64,000 nt of DNA from Levilactobacillus suantsaiihabitans (GTDB lineage Bacteria; Bacillota; Bacilli; Lactobacillales; Lactobacillaceae): positions 248,001-312,000 of the forward strand of contig NZ_RKLX01000001.1 in assembly GCF_004745505.1 (NCBI RefSeq), given 5' to 3'. Below are positions 52,891 to 61,620 of the stretch, piece after piece; position 1 is the stretch's first letter; each line of letters opens with the position of its first letter. The translations under genes were made by a program, and so were the position numbers. The notes below the pieces were generated by a model that was given only the letters and a program-made list of their open reading frames with translations, was not told the origin of the DNA and searched no databases.

Positions 52891-53373
52891 TTAGTACTTG
52901 CCATTGGTCATACCGGCATAGCGATGTGCAATCTTGTGTCCTTTGACAAAGTCAAACCAGTAGCCACCCTGAAATCCGCGGACGACTTTGACCTTTTTAC
53001 CTTTAATTTTACGAGTTGCCAAGCTGAGACCATTTGTCGGCAACGCACTTTTTGAGGAATCTTTTAATTGGCTGTCCAGCCGGAAGAATATCTGACGCTG
53101 AGCCTTACCATCAATTTTAAATGACAACTTGTGGACTTTGCTCTTGGCTTTGGGAGTCAGCTTAAAAGCCTTCGTATAACCGGGGCCAGACAATCGGGCA
53201 CTGTGACTTTTGATAACCAACTTATCCCATTTCTTGTGACCTTCATACTGATAGAAAGTTCCTCGAAATTTATGCGGTACAGTCGTTGAAGCTGCTTGGA
53301 CGGTCAAGGTGCCCATCACCCCAAACGCAAGAAACACGCCGATTGCGAGTAACAAAAATTGTTTAGCCTTCAT
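52891..53373 (-). CDS. small secreted basic protein of unknown function
   Basis: 160 residues. ATG at 53373 follows AGGAGG and starts a signal peptide (MKAKQFLLLAIGVFLAFG, cleavage near VQAA). The mature part is Lys-rich and beta-like (HKFRGTFYQYEGHKKWDKLVIKSHSARL), as in lactobacillar exported proteins with repeats of unknown role; no catalytic motif or anchor is present. The frame to 53427 is not needed. Single gene. Confidence 0.75.
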   Translation of the reverse strand: MKAKQFLLLAIGVFLAFGVMGTLTVQAASTTVPHKFRGTFYQYEGHKKWDKLVIKSHSARLSGPGYTKAFKLTPKAKSKVHKLSFKIDGKAQRQIFFRLDSQLKDSSKSALPTNGLSLATRKIKGKKVKVVRGFQGGYWFDFVKGHKIAHRYAGMTNGKY

Positions 53374-53460
53374 TGAAATCCCTCCTGCTATTAGAATAGC
53401 CTTTCCTATTAACAATGAAAAGCCCATCTTAACCAGCTGGGATCATTTGGCCAACCCCAC

Positions 53461-54624
53461 TCACTCCTGCCGCGTAATCAACCCTTCCGTCCCCACATTG
53501 ATCAACGCTTCAATGCGGTCCAGCAGCATGAGTATCCAGCCAAACGCTAGCACGAATGCAATCATTTCAAACGCCGTCAACGAAAAGTAGCCGACGACCT
53601 GGAACAGCACGGCGGCAACGACCAGGGCCGCGCCGATGCCGTACGACAGATACAAGAAGTCTTGAGTGACTTGCGGCAATAGCCAGCGCACGCCGACAAT
53701 CAGGGCGATGATGAAGTAGACCAGAAAGACCGACACCTGGTCATGCAACGCGTGGGAGCTGATGTTGTTGGGGAAGACCCCCACCAACCCCAGGTCGATG
53801 GCCGTTAATGTCAACAAGCCGCGCAGGACCAGCAAACGCCGGGTCTGCGGCCAAGATTCCTGCAGACGCACGAACAGGTAATCGATCAGCGCAATCATCA
53901 ACAATGCCGAAAAAATCAGGGTCGCGTTGAACTGCCACCCACTAGAAGCGCCGTTGGTTCCCAGAAAACTCAAGTTGTGTTGCCACCAATATTTCTGATT
54001 ATTCACGGCCATGGCGATGATGACCCCGCTAATGATGACCAGCAACAACACCGTCGACAGCACGCCGGCGTCCACGACCAGCGCAAAGTAGATCATGACG
54101 GCGTTGGTCACCACCCCAAACGCAAACAAGATGATGCTGGCCGTGACGTTGCCGAAGCTGGCCCCTTTGAACAGAACCCCTAGCAACCACATACTCCCAG
54201 TCAACAGCAGGCCTAAGATCAGGGCAAACGACAGCACAATCACGGGGAAGTTTCGCCAGTAAACGTTTTGGCTAAAGTGATTTTCCGGATCGTGGCGCCC
54301 CCGGATGAAGAAGCCGGCAAACAGCGCCGTCCCCATGACCACCCCCAGGACAATAATGGCGGTGGCTAAGGAATAGTCACCGACCAAGCGAATCGTTTTC
54401 AGATTTTGTTGCAGACAAAAAATATAGAAACCCAGGCTCACCAGCAATGCCGTCAGCACGGGCCACAAAAAGACCCGACCCTGAAATAATTGTTGGCGGG
54501 GTTCCTCCAGCTGCACGACCAGCCGGTTACGTTTCACAACCAGCTTGACCGGCGTGTTCTGCCGCAGCTGGAGTTGTTCCCCAATCTCCGCGGGGATATT
54601 TAATTGAAAGTCTTTCTCACGCAT
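53461..54624 (-). CDS. AbrB/MazE-like N-terminal domain fused to a polytopic membrane domain
   Basis: 387 residues. The first 45 (FQLNIPAEIGEQLQLRQNTPVKLVVKRNRLVVQLEEP) read like a SpoVT/AbrB swapped-hairpin domain, normally a DNA-binding or antitoxin module. It is joined to about ten membrane spans resembling DUF998-type membrane proteins. ATG at 54624 is near a weak GGAGGA. A membrane-tethered AbrB-like domain could sequester a partner or regulate transport. Family of the membrane part is uncertain. Confidence 0.72.
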   Translation of the reverse strand: MREKDFQLNIPAEIGEQLQLRQNTPVKLVVKRNRLVVQLEEPRQQLFQGRVFLWPVLTALLVSLGFYIFCLQQNLKTIRLVGDYSLATAIIVLGVVMGTALFAGFFIRGRHDPENHFSQNVYWRNFPVIVLSFALILGLLLTGSMWLLGVLFKGASFGNVTASIILFAFGVVTNAVMIYFALVVDAGVLSTVLLLVIISGVIIAMAVNNQKYWWQHNLSFLGTNGASSGWQFNATLIFSALLMIALIDYLFVRLQESWPQTRRLLVLRGLLTLTAIDLGLVGVFPNNISSHALHDQVSVFLVYFIIALIVGVRWLLPQVTQDFLYLSYGIGAALVVAAVLFQVVGYFSLTAFEMIAFVLAFGWILMLLDRIEALINVGTEGLITRQE

Positions 54625-54704
54625 GTTTTCCTCCGTTGCTTAGTGTCACAATGGATTCTATTATAACATGTTCCCCCACTGAATTAGTGACCAAATCGGC
54701 TAAG

Positions 54705-54745
54705 CACCAAAACGGCCGCAGCACGAGGCTGCGACCGATTTGGTG
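54705..54745. terminator. terminator of the aldo-keto reductase operon
   Basis: CACCAAA pairs with TTTGGTG, with inner CGG/CCG and CGCAGC/GCTGCG stems around a short loop. Confidence 0.7.
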
Positions 54746-54753
54746 GTGTTTAA

Positions 54754-55620
54754 CTAATCATTAGCATGTACATCAAAGGCGCCCAACAACATGTCCTGAA
54801 CGCCCGGTGCGTCCGGATCATGCCGGCCCTTGCCGGTGTCCAATGCGGCCAATTGCTGCATCTCCTCGGCAGTCAAAGTGAAGTCAAAGATGTCCAGGTT
54901 ACTCTTGATCCGCGCCGCGTGCACGGACTTCGGTAAGACGATCACACCCAGTTGGTTTTCAAACCGCAAGATGATTTGGCCGACATCCTTGCCGTACTTG
55001 GCCGCCAATGCCGTTACGACCGGATTTTGAAGCAAGTCTTGATCGCCTTGTCCCAGTGGTGCCCAGGCTTCCAGTTTCACGTCGTCGGCAGCCATCAGGT
55101 CGCGCAACGGCCGCTGTTGGAAGGTTGGGTTGAACTCAACTTGGTTGACGGCTGGCTTGACGGTGAAGTCCGGCACAAATTGTTGCCAGATTTTAGGCGT
55201 CATATTGGAAACCCCGATGGACTTGAGCTTGCCGGCCTGTTGGGCCTCGGTCATAGCTCGCCAAGCACCCGGCACGTCGCCGTAGGGTTGGTGAATCAAA
55301 TATAGGTCCAAATAATCCAAACCCAACTTAGTCAAGGACGTGTCAATGGCGCGCTTGGCTGCTTCGTAACCGTAATCCTGCAGCCACAGCTTGCTGGTGA
55401 CCCAAATTTGGTCGCGGGGAACGGCACTGGCAGCGATGGCCTGACCGACCTCGGCTTCATTGAAGTAGGCCACGGCCGTATCGATATGCCGGTAACCGGC
55501 GTCTAAGGCCGCGGTCACGGCCTGTTTGGTCGACCCGTCGCTGGGAATCTGGAACGTTCCGAAACCAATGGCCGGGATATCATGACCATCATTTAAATGA
55601 ATCGTTGGTTGATTTGTCAT
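54754..55620 (-). CDS. aldo-keto reductase, 2,5-diketogluconate reductase type
   Basis: 288 residues. Catalytic tetrad: Asp in HIDTAVAYFNE with Tyr, Lys in SKLWLQD and His in YLIHQPYG; VIVLPKSVHAARIKSN is the NADPH site. It reduces small aldehydes or ketones. ATG follows AGGAG. It lies four bases after its paralogue at 55625-56494, so the two form an operon, opposite a LysR gene. Confidence 0.94.
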   Translation of the reverse strand: MTNQPTIHLNDGHDIPAIGFGTFQIPSDGSTKQAVTAALDAGYRHIDTAVAYFNEAEVGQAIAASAVPRDQIWVTSKLWLQDYGYEAAKRAIDTSLTKLGLDYLDLYLIHQPYGDVPGAWRAMTEAQQAGKLKSIGVSNMTPKIWQQFVPDFTVKPAVNQVEFNPTFQQRPLRDLMAADDVKLEAWAPLGQGDQDLLQNPVVTALAAKYGKDVGQIILRFENQLGVIVLPKSVHAARIKSNLDIFDFTLTAEEMQQLAALDTGKGRHDPDAPGVQDMLLGAFDVHAND

Positions 55621-55624
55621 ATCA

Positions 55625-56494
55625 TTACTCCTTTAATTGTTTCAAACTTGACCCGAAAATTTGTTCAATCGTTACGGGGTCACGGTGGTCAAAGAACTGG
55701 CTGGTCCGCTGGTCTAAGTCGGCAATCGTCTGCATGTCAGCGGCCGTCAGTTCAAAATCAAAGACATCAATATTCTCCTGAATCCGTTCGGGATGGACCG
55801 ACTTGGGAATCACGGTAATGCCGCGTTGCAACAGCCAGCGCAAGATGACTTGGCCGACCGTCTTATGATGGGCTTGCGCAATCGTCTGCAGCGTCGGGTT
55901 GGTAAAAATCTCCTGCTTGCCTTCCGCAAATGGCGCCCAGGCCTCGACGCGGACATTTTCGCCCTGGTTAAACGTCACCTCAGCGGGCTGTTGATACCAC
56001 GGGTTGACCTCAATCTGGTTCAACGCGGGCTGGATTGGCATAGTCAATTCTAAGTTTTTCAGTTGGTCGGCGTAGAAATTAGAGACGCCGATGGCCCGAA
56101 TCTTCCCCGCCTGGTAGGCTTCCGATAAGGCCCGCCAAGCACCCATGGTGTCGCCGTATGGCTGGTGTAAGAGGTACAGGTCTAAGTAATCCAGGCCCAA
56201 TCGTTTCAGCGACTCGTCAATGCCTTGCTTGGCGCGGTCATACGTGAAGTCGGACACCCACAGCTTGGACGTGATAAACAGGTCCTCGCGGGGAATGTTG
56301 CTCTTGTGAATCGCACGACCCACGGCTTCTTCGTTGTGGTAAGCCGCCGCGGTGTCAATCAGGCGGTAGCCGGCATTCAGGGCCGCCGTCACGGCAGCTT
56401 CACACGCCGCCAGGTCCGGAATTTGGAAGACGCCAAAGCCCAGTTGCGGCATCTCGACACCATTATTTAAGTTAACAGTTGGCACAGTCACCAT
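55625..56494 (-). CDS. aldo-keto reductase, paralogue of the next gene
   Basis: 289 residues. Same architecture: LIDTAAAYHNEEAVGRAI, TSKLWVSD, YLLHQPYG and ITVIPKSVHPERIQEN. The ATG at 56494 follows AAAGGTG and starts MVTVPTVNLNNG; the frame to 56563 is not conserved. First gene of the two-gene reductase operon, divergent from the LysR gene, so likely controlled by it. The two paralogues probably differ in substrate range. Confidence 0.93.
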   Translation of the reverse strand: MVTVPTVNLNNGVEMPQLGFGVFQIPDLAACEAAVTAALNAGYRLIDTAAAYHNEEAVGRAIHKSNIPREDLFITSKLWVSDFTYDRAKQGIDESLKRLGLDYLDLYLLHQPYGDTMGAWRALSEAYQAGKIRAIGVSNFYADQLKNLELTMPIQPALNQIEVNPWYQQPAEVTFNQGENVRVEAWAPFAEGKQEIFTNPTLQTIAQAHHKTVGQVILRWLLQRGITVIPKSVHPERIQENIDVFDFELTAADMQTIADLDQRTSQFFDHRDPVTIEQIFGSSLKQLKE

Positions 56495-56574
56495 AGCATT
56501 CACCTTTCCTTTACATGTGTTGGGTCTACTATACCGCCACTTGTCGCGGTTGAAAATTACCACTTGTTCATGCT

Positions 56575-56595
56575 AGTATACGATTAACGTATGCT
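56575..56595. promoter_or_regulatory. LysR-type inverted repeat in the divergent gap
   Basis: AGTATACG (56575-56582) and CGTATGCT (56588-56595) are inverted repeats with one mismatch around ATTAA, fitting a LysR recognition site (T-N11-A). It lies midway between the reductase and LysR starts. Confidence 0.6.
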
Positions 56596-56613
56596 CACGA
56601 AAGGAGTCCCCCT

Positions 56614-57483
56614 ATGCTTGCCAACTACCTACTCGAAGAACTCGTCACCTTTGCGCGCTGTGGTACCCTGGCTGAAACGGCAGCGGCCCTGCACGTCACC
56701 CAACCGACCGTCACCCGCGGTATGCAAAAATTAGAAACGGAGTTAGGCGTGCCACTTTTTATCCGGCAGCCCAACCGGCTCAGCCTGACGCCGACTGGTG
56801 AACTGGCCGCTCGTGAAGCCGAGCGCTTACTTCAGGCCAATGACCAAGCCGTCCACCGCATCCAAAATTTTGCCCGCAGCCAACAAACCCTCACGGTCAC
56901 GTCCACGCTTCCTGGCGCCCTCATTGTGCTCGACGCCCTGCGCGACCAGCTACCGGCACAGGTGCAGTGGCCTACTCACGCCCTGACGACCGACCCGTTA
57001 GTCGCCTTGACGACGTACGCCGCCGGGCTAGTCTTTACCAATGTCCCGCTATCAGGCCCTACCGTGACTGCGCAACGTGTGGGCACGGAGCGACTGGCCG
57101 TCAACCTCAACCAATTCATGAGCCAGGCCAACCAGCCCAGTATCACCTTCGCGCAACTCAAGGACCTAAGTTTCGTGGTCCTCGACGACATCGGTCCGTG
57201 GCGCGCCATCATTCAACAACACATCCCCAACGCCAAGTTCTTCTACCAAGAACAACGCGACGCCCTGGCCGCCATCACCCAATTTTCCGACTTCCCCTAC
57301 TTCAATACCAACATCACCCCCCTCGACCCAACGCCCGCGCAGGCCACGTCCGCTGACAACCGCCGTCGTCTGCCCATCACGGATGCCGCCGCGCAAATGC
57401 CGGTGTACGCCAATTACCTCACCAACGAAGCCACCCGTGTCCAGCCGGTAATCGACCAGGTCATCGCCATTTGGCCCGAGTAA
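56614..57483 (+). CDS. LysR-family regulator of the aldo-keto reductases
   Basis: 289 residues. Helix-turn-helix FARCGTLAETAAALHVTQPTVTRGMQKLETELGVPLFIRQ is at 12-50, followed by a co-inducer domain. ATG at 56614 follows AAAGGAG. It is divergent from the two aldo-keto reductases with one inverted repeat between, so it likely controls them, perhaps activating on reactive carbonyls. Effector unknown. Confidence 0.92.
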   Translation: MLANYLLEELVTFARCGTLAETAAALHVTQPTVTRGMQKLETELGVPLFIRQPNRLSLTPTGELAAREAERLLQANDQAVHRIQNFARSQQTLTVTSTLPGALIVLDALRDQLPAQVQWPTHALTTDPLVALTTYAAGLVFTNVPLSGPTVTAQRVGTERLAVNLNQFMSQANQPSITFAQLKDLSFVVLDDIGPWRAIIQQHIPNAKFFYQEQRDALAAITQFSDFPYFNTNITPLDPTPAQATSADNRRRLPITDAAAQMPVYANYLTNEATRVQPVIDQVIAIWPE

Positions 57484-57540
57484 ACCGTTCCTTTCAATGG
57501 GCCTCAGGCGTTTGAAAGGGTACTTACTTTACTTTCATTT

Positions 57541-57554
57541 TGCAAACGCTTAGA
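57541..57554. promoter_or_regulatory. candidate cre before the zinc dehydrogenase
   Basis: TGCAAACGCTTAGA matches cre at 12 of 14 positions, about 33 bases before the start and over the leader. The two mismatches make it uncertain. Confidence 0.4.
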
Positions 57555-57586
57555 ATTCATTTAGACATGTTTAGGAGGTCACAATC

Positions 57587-58627
57587 TTGAAAACAACGAT
57601 GTTTATGAAACCTGGTAAGGTCCAGATCGAAGATATTGATAAACCTACGATCCAAGCGCCCGACGACGTCATTATTCACGTGGTCCGGACCTGTGTTTGT
57701 GGGTCTGACCTGTGGGCTTACCGCGGGTTAGAAGACAAGGCCGCCCACTCGGAAAACAGTGGGCACGAGGCCATTGGAATCGTCGAAGAAGTCGGCAGCG
57801 ACATCACGACCGTTCAACCCGGCGACTTTGTCATTGCGCCATTCACTCACGGCTGTGGACACTGTGTTGCCTGCCGTGCCGGCTTTGAGGGCGATTGCCA
57901 AAACCACACCGACAACTTCAGTAACGGCGTGCAAGCCGAATACATCCGGTTCCAACACGGCGAATGGGCCCTGGTCAAGATTCCTGGCCAACCCCAAGAT
58001 TACAGTGAAGCCATGTTGAAGTCTCTGTTGACCTTGGCTGACGTCATGGCCACCGGTTACCACGCCGCTCGGGTTGCCAACGTTTCCGCCGGTGACACGG
58101 TGGTCGTCGTGGGTGACGGTGCCGTGGGTCTCTGTGGGGTCATCGCGGCACAAATGCGCGGTGCCAAGCGGATTATCGCCATGAGTCGTCATGAAGACCG
58201 GCAAAAGATGGCCACTGAATTTGGCGCCACTGACATCATCGCCGAACGTGGCGACGACGCCGTAGCCAAGGTGATGGCCTTGACCAACAACGCCGGTGCC
58301 GATGCCGTGTTGGAATGTGTCGGTACGGAACAATCCAACGACACGGCCATGAAGGTTGCCCGTCCCGGTGCCATCGTCGGTCGGGTCGGCTTGCCTCACG
58401 AACCGAAGATGGACATGAGCGAATCCTTCTACAGCAACACCATCATTGCCGGTGGTCCCGCTTCCGTGACCACCTATGACAAGCAGGTCTTGTTGAAGGC
58501 CGTGCTAGACGGCGACATTCACCCTGGTAAGGTCTTCACGAAGTCCTTCAACCTGGATGAAATTGATGATGCTTACCAAGCCATGACCAAGCGTAAAGCC
58601 ATCAAGTCACTGATCGTTGTGGATTAA
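57587..58627 (+). CDS. zinc-dependent alcohol dehydrogenase-like oxidoreductase
   Basis: 346 residues. Zinc ligands Cys38 (CVCGSDLWAYRG), His-Glu in GHEAIGIVEEVG, and the structural cluster CGHCVACRAGFEGDC near 90-104 in modified form; the nucleotide site is VVVVGDGAVGLCGVI. It belongs to the medium-chain group near threonine and formaldehyde-type dehydrogenases. Start is TTG at 57587 after AGGAGG. Single gene with a cre-like site. Substrate not clear. Confidence 0.9.
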   Translation: MKTTMFMKPGKVQIEDIDKPTIQAPDDVIIHVVRTCVCGSDLWAYRGLEDKAAHSENSGHEAIGIVEEVGSDITTVQPGDFVIAPFTHGCGHCVACRAGFEGDCQNHTDNFSNGVQAEYIRFQHGEWALVKIPGQPQDYSEAMLKSLLTLADVMATGYHAARVANVSAGDTVVVVGDGAVGLCGVIAAQMRGAKRIIAMSRHEDRQKMATEFGATDIIAERGDDAVAKVMALTNNAGADAVLECVGTEQSNDTAMKVARPGAIVGRVGLPHEPKMDMSESFYSNTIIAGGPASVTTYDKQVLLKAVLDGDIHPGKVFTKSFNLDEIDDAYQAMTKRKAIKSLIVVD

Positions 58628-58646
58628 CTTTTAAAATTGCCTGATC

Positions 58647-58689
58647 AAAAGGGCGCCCCACTGGCAAATTGCCGGCTGAGCGCCCTTTT
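58647..58689. terminator. bidirectional terminator
   Basis: AAAAGGGCGC pairs with GCGCCCTTTT between converging genes. Confidence 0.85.
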
Positions 58690-58714
58690 GTTTACGCTTC
58701 TATTCTACTTTATC

Positions 58715-59290
58715 TTACTTCAAAACCGCGAAGCCACCGGTCCAGCCAATCTTCTCCTTGGCGGCCAGCGTCATTTGCAAGAAGCCAAAGCTTTCTAATT
58801 CGCGGGCCCGCTTCAAGGCACCGGCATCGACGACAGCCACGCCACTGTCGGTCAACGCTGCGGCTAATGCTTGCTTGGCGTCATCGTCATCCCCGGCGGC
58901 CATCACCGTGGTCTGCGCTTGGTCACTGACCTTGCGACTCTGCAGAGTGGCGGCGAAGGTCGTGTTGAAGGCCTTGACCACCTTAGAATCTGGCAGTAAG
59001 GCAGCGATTTGAGCTGCGGCCGAACTGTCGGCGGGCACGACCAGTTCATCCCAAGTGTCAAAGTTCAATGGGTTGGTAATGTCCACGACCACCTTGCCGG
59101 CCAGTGCAGCTTGGTTGGCCTTGGCAATGCTCAACGCGGCGTTGTAAGGCACCGCTAAGACCACGATGTCGCCTAAGTTTTCAACGGGATCGCCGGAATC
59201 AATGAAGCTGACCTGGTTGCCGCCCTGCTGGAAAACGTCACCGATTGCTTGACCCATGTTACCCTTACCAAAAATTGTGATTGCTGCCAT
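58715..59290 (-). CDS. F420-type NADP-binding oxidoreductase
   Basis: 191 residues. ITIFGKGNMGQAIGDVF at the start is the Rossmann nucleotide site, and the layout (IVVLAVPYNAAL, VVDITNPLNF, VVKAFNTTFA) matches the NADPH:F420 oxidoreductase-like family. Lactobacilli do not make F420, so it presumably uses another electron acceptor; this small protein is common in the group with unknown role. ATG follows GGGGG weakly. It is divergent from an Rrf2 regulator gene, which probably controls it. Confidence 0.88.
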   Translation of the reverse strand: MAAITIFGKGNMGQAIGDVFQQGGNQVSFIDSGDPVENLGDIVVLAVPYNAALSIAKANQAALAGKVVVDITNPLNFDTWDELVVPADSSAAAQIAALLPDSKVVKAFNTTFAATLQSRKVSDQAQTTVMAAGDDDDAKQALAAALTDSGVAVVDAGALKRARELESFGFLQMTLAAKEKIGWTGGFAVLK

Positions 59291-59486
59291 AATGCAGACC
59301 CCCTGTGATTAATATTTTTGTATTAGTTTTAAGTACACTTTTAAGATACGTCATCGATTGTTAAAAGTCAATTCGTTTGCTTAATAATTTTTGTTATAGC
59401 TGTTTAAAAAAACATTTTACCTGATTTTTCGTAGAAAGTGTTATAAAATAAGATACAGAATATAAGTAAAAAAGGAGGCCGTCCCC

Positions 59487-59912
59487 ATGGCCAATACGCA
59501 ATTCAGTGATACCATCCACGTTCTGGTCTACATTGCCTACTTCAAGGGGCACAAGATGACCAGTCCAGAGATTGCCAGCAGTCTGGAAACCTCACCCAGT
59601 TTGATTCGAAAAATCATGGCGAACCTGAAACGCCACGGACTCTTAGCCCCGACCCACGGACCGACCCAACTGGCTTTGGCGCGGGACCCCGCCGACATTA
59701 CGTTACGCGACATCTACGCCATTTTACCCGGGCAAGCGCCCCTGCTCAACGTTGACACTCACACCTCACAAAACTGTCCCGTCGGCCGCGCTGTGCCCCA
59801 GGTGTTGACCCATTATTACCAGGAGATCCAGGCCGCGGCCGAAGCTAAGATGGCCAAGATTACCCTACAAGACCTCTTGAACGACGTCACGCTGCTGGAC
59901 CGCCTCACTTAG
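59487..59912 (+). CDS. Rrf2-family regulator without iron-sulfur cysteines
   Basis: 141 residues. Winged helix FSDTIHVLVYIAYFKGHKMTSPEIASSLETSPSLIRKIMANLKRHGLL is typical of Rrf2. The three Cys that bind the cluster in IscR/NsrR are absent apart from one, NCPVG, so it probably senses by a thiol or a ligand, like YwnA/CymR-type members. ATG at 59487 follows AAGGAGG. It is divergent from the F420-type reductase. The repeat copy B and a terminator follow the gene. Confidence 0.9.
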   Translation: MANTQFSDTIHVLVYIAYFKGHKMTSPEIASSLETSPSLIRKIMANLKRHGLLAPTHGPTQLALARDPADITLRDIYAILPGQAPLLNVDTHTSQNCPVGRAVPQVLTHYYQEIQAAAEAKMAKITLQDLLNDVTLLDRLT

Positions 59913-59924
59913 ACGTTTGCCGCG

Positions 59925-60125
59925 ACTCACGACGTTAGGATTAGTTGTTGACCGCGTCATAGTGGGGACTGGCCACCTACAGCGCGGGACGACTTGAGAG
60001 ACTGGCGGACTTTGCCAGGCTTTCAAGCGAACCGGAAGCCCGCTCCTCAGGCTGAAGGTGTTCCCCAGAGCAGGCCCCCACCCTGGCTGCCGCAGGCGTC
60101 TGGTTTCACTAATTTTGCTTGTCAG
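59925..60125 (+). repeat. intergenic mosaic repeat, copy B (short form)
   Basis: 201 bases. It reproduces both ends of copy A (31866-32219) but lacks A's 152-base middle; the junction is the same CCTAC that flanks the middle of A (here 59976-59980). Most of the shared right part is near-identical, for example AGCGAACCGGAAG. It sits between the Rrf2 stop and its terminator. Confidence 0.8.
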
Positions 60126-60210
60126 AACACCGCTGTTACGGCAATCAACACGTTTAATCTTACTAGCAACCTGCAGTCAATTAGACTTACCCACTCATTA
60201 ATCCACGTAA

Positions 60211-60247
60211 GCGACCAAATCCCAATAAAATGGATTGGTCGCTTTTT
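60211..60247 (+). terminator. terminator after the Rrf2 gene and repeat B
   Basis: GCGACCAAATCC pairs with GGATTGGTCGC, one base unpaired, followed by TTTTT. Confidence 0.85.
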
Positions 60248-60357
60248 GAGTGTGGCCCTATCGTAACCATAACAAAATTCCCACATTTACCAGCGAAACG
60301 CACCTCATCTTTAGCAGTTGGTATACGGTCCGTTCTAAAGCCAGCATTTCCGTATCA

Positions 60358-60397
60358 CTCGTTGACAAAAGCCTGATATGCTAACGGTGTCAACGAG
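60358..60397. promoter_or_regulatory. 10-base perfect inverted repeat before the WxL gene
   Basis: CTCGTTGACA (60358-60367) and TGTCAACGAG (60388-60397) are perfect inverted repeats 20 bases apart, the left arm carrying a TTGACA that could be a -35 box. It is about 145-185 bases upstream of the start, in the 630-base gap 59913-60542, and is a candidate operator or leader stem of the surface cluster. Confidence 0.55.
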
Positions 60398-60542
60398 GTA
60401 GAGAGAACTGCCAGAGCGCATTAGGCAGTCAAATTCCTGACAGCGCAACTGACTGAGCCCTTAACGACTTGGGCAGCGCCTTTGCTTCTGGTCTGTCACC
60501 TGCCTCGGCGTTTCATGGCATTTAGGATAGGAGGAGAATACC

Positions 60543-61268
60543 ATGCGAGCTTTAAAGTTATTTCGCGGTATCGGGGCCACGGCGGCGGTTGCAATCGCCG
60601 TACTCGGCTTCAGTGCTGTTATCGCTGACGCCTCAGGTCCTGGCACGGCAACCAGCAACCTGACCAACGTTTCCGGTGGTTACGTCGCTGACAGTACTGG
60701 TAATGCCGAAGCGACGTCTAACGCCGAATTTACGGTCACGCCCGGGACGCTGAGCTTGAATCAGGTGCCTAACATCACGTTGGCCAACACCGACGTTAAG
60801 TCCATTGCCTCTGGTGACACCAATCTGGCCGTCACCAGCAATGCGCCAACCGCGGGCACGGCCTACGATGGCAACAACACCGGGACGTTAAACATCACCG
60901 ACTACCGGGGCAACAATGCCGGCTGGTCACTAACGGTCGGGTTGAGCCCCTTCACTTCGGGCACAGCGACCATCACGGACGCAACGTTAACCTTGGATCA
61001 AACCGCAGGCACGCTGGACAACAGTGCCACGGCGGTACCCAACAGCATTAAATTAACGCAATCACCCGTCACCAACGGCTGGATTAGCAGTCCACAGTTG
61101 TTGTGGACCGCCGCTGCCAACACCGGTGAAGGCAACAACACCGCCACCACGGCATCCAGCAGCAATTTGGCCATCACCAAACAAGCCGACATTGTGGCCG
61201 GCACCTACGACGCCACGCTGTACTGGGCCCTGCAAAACGCCCCAGCCGCAACTACGCCAGCGACGTAA
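60543..61268 (+). CDS. WxL-domain surface protein
   Basis: 241 residues. Signal peptide (cleavage near ADAS at 30) and a WxL domain: the first motif is GWSLTVGL near 128 and the second YDATLYWALQNAP near 220-232, the C-terminal pattern that binds peptidoglycan non-covalently. The protein is almost only the WxL domain. AGGAGG lies six bases before the ATG. It opens a cluster with a DUF916 partner and a second WxL protein, as in the csc clusters of lactobacilli, which form surface complexes. Confidence 0.92.
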   Translation: MRALKLFRGIGATAAVAIAVLGFSAVIADASGPGTATSNLTNVSGGYVADSTGNAEATSNAEFTVTPGTLSLNQVPNITLANTDVKSIASGDTNLAVTSNAPTAGTAYDGNNTGTLNITDYRGNNAGWSLTVGLSPFTSGTATITDATLTLDQTAGTLDNSATAVPNSIKLTQSPVTNGWISSPQLLWTAAANTGEGNNTATTASSSNLAITKQADIVAGTYDATLYWALQNAPAATTPAT

Positions 61269-61312
61269 TCGCCAGTTGCTTCACTGTTAATCGCTAAGTT
61301 CACCGTCAAATG

Positions 61313-61381
61313 AAAAGGTAGTTTCTCCCCGTCATCCGCGCGGTTGTCTGAACAGCGCGGTTCGGGAGCAGACTACCTTTT
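61313..61381 (+). terminator. branched terminator after the first WxL gene
   Basis: AAAAGGTAGT pairs with ACTACCTTTT, enclosing CTCCC/GGGAG and CCGCGC/GCGCGG. T-rich on both strands. Confidence 0.75.
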
Positions 61382-61469
61382 CCTTCGACCCAATCCCTAG
61401 CTGGCAAATCTATTTCGTCGTTAATCAGTTCAATTAGCCATCTGGTTAGTGACCGTTGACACGAAACGT

Positions 61470-61570
61470 GCGCGTTAGGATTAGGTGTTGGCCGCTTCAC
61501 TGCGGGAACTGACCACCTACCGTTCGCCAAACAGGGGTTGGAACGCTGAGTGGTCGGTAAGGCGGCCAAC
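61470..61570 (+). repeat. intergenic mosaic repeat, copy C (partial, hairpin form)
   Basis: The first half resembles the start of copies A and B (GCGTTAGGATTAGGTGTTG, then CACCTACCGTTCGCC as in A), but after CCTAC it diverges. GTTGGCCGC (61481-61496 region) faces GCGGCCAAC (61562-61570), and inner GACCAC faces GTGGTC, so the copy folds as one long hairpin. It lies between two genes of the WxL cluster. Confidence 0.6.
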
Positions 61571-61620
61571 ATGCGCACACTTCAGAACAGTTTTGAAACG
61601 CAATCAAAGGTGGGATAATC

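Noticed and set aside
57728-58399. Minus-strand frame of 223 codons
   Set aside because: Shadow of the zinc dehydrogenase, with no start signal.
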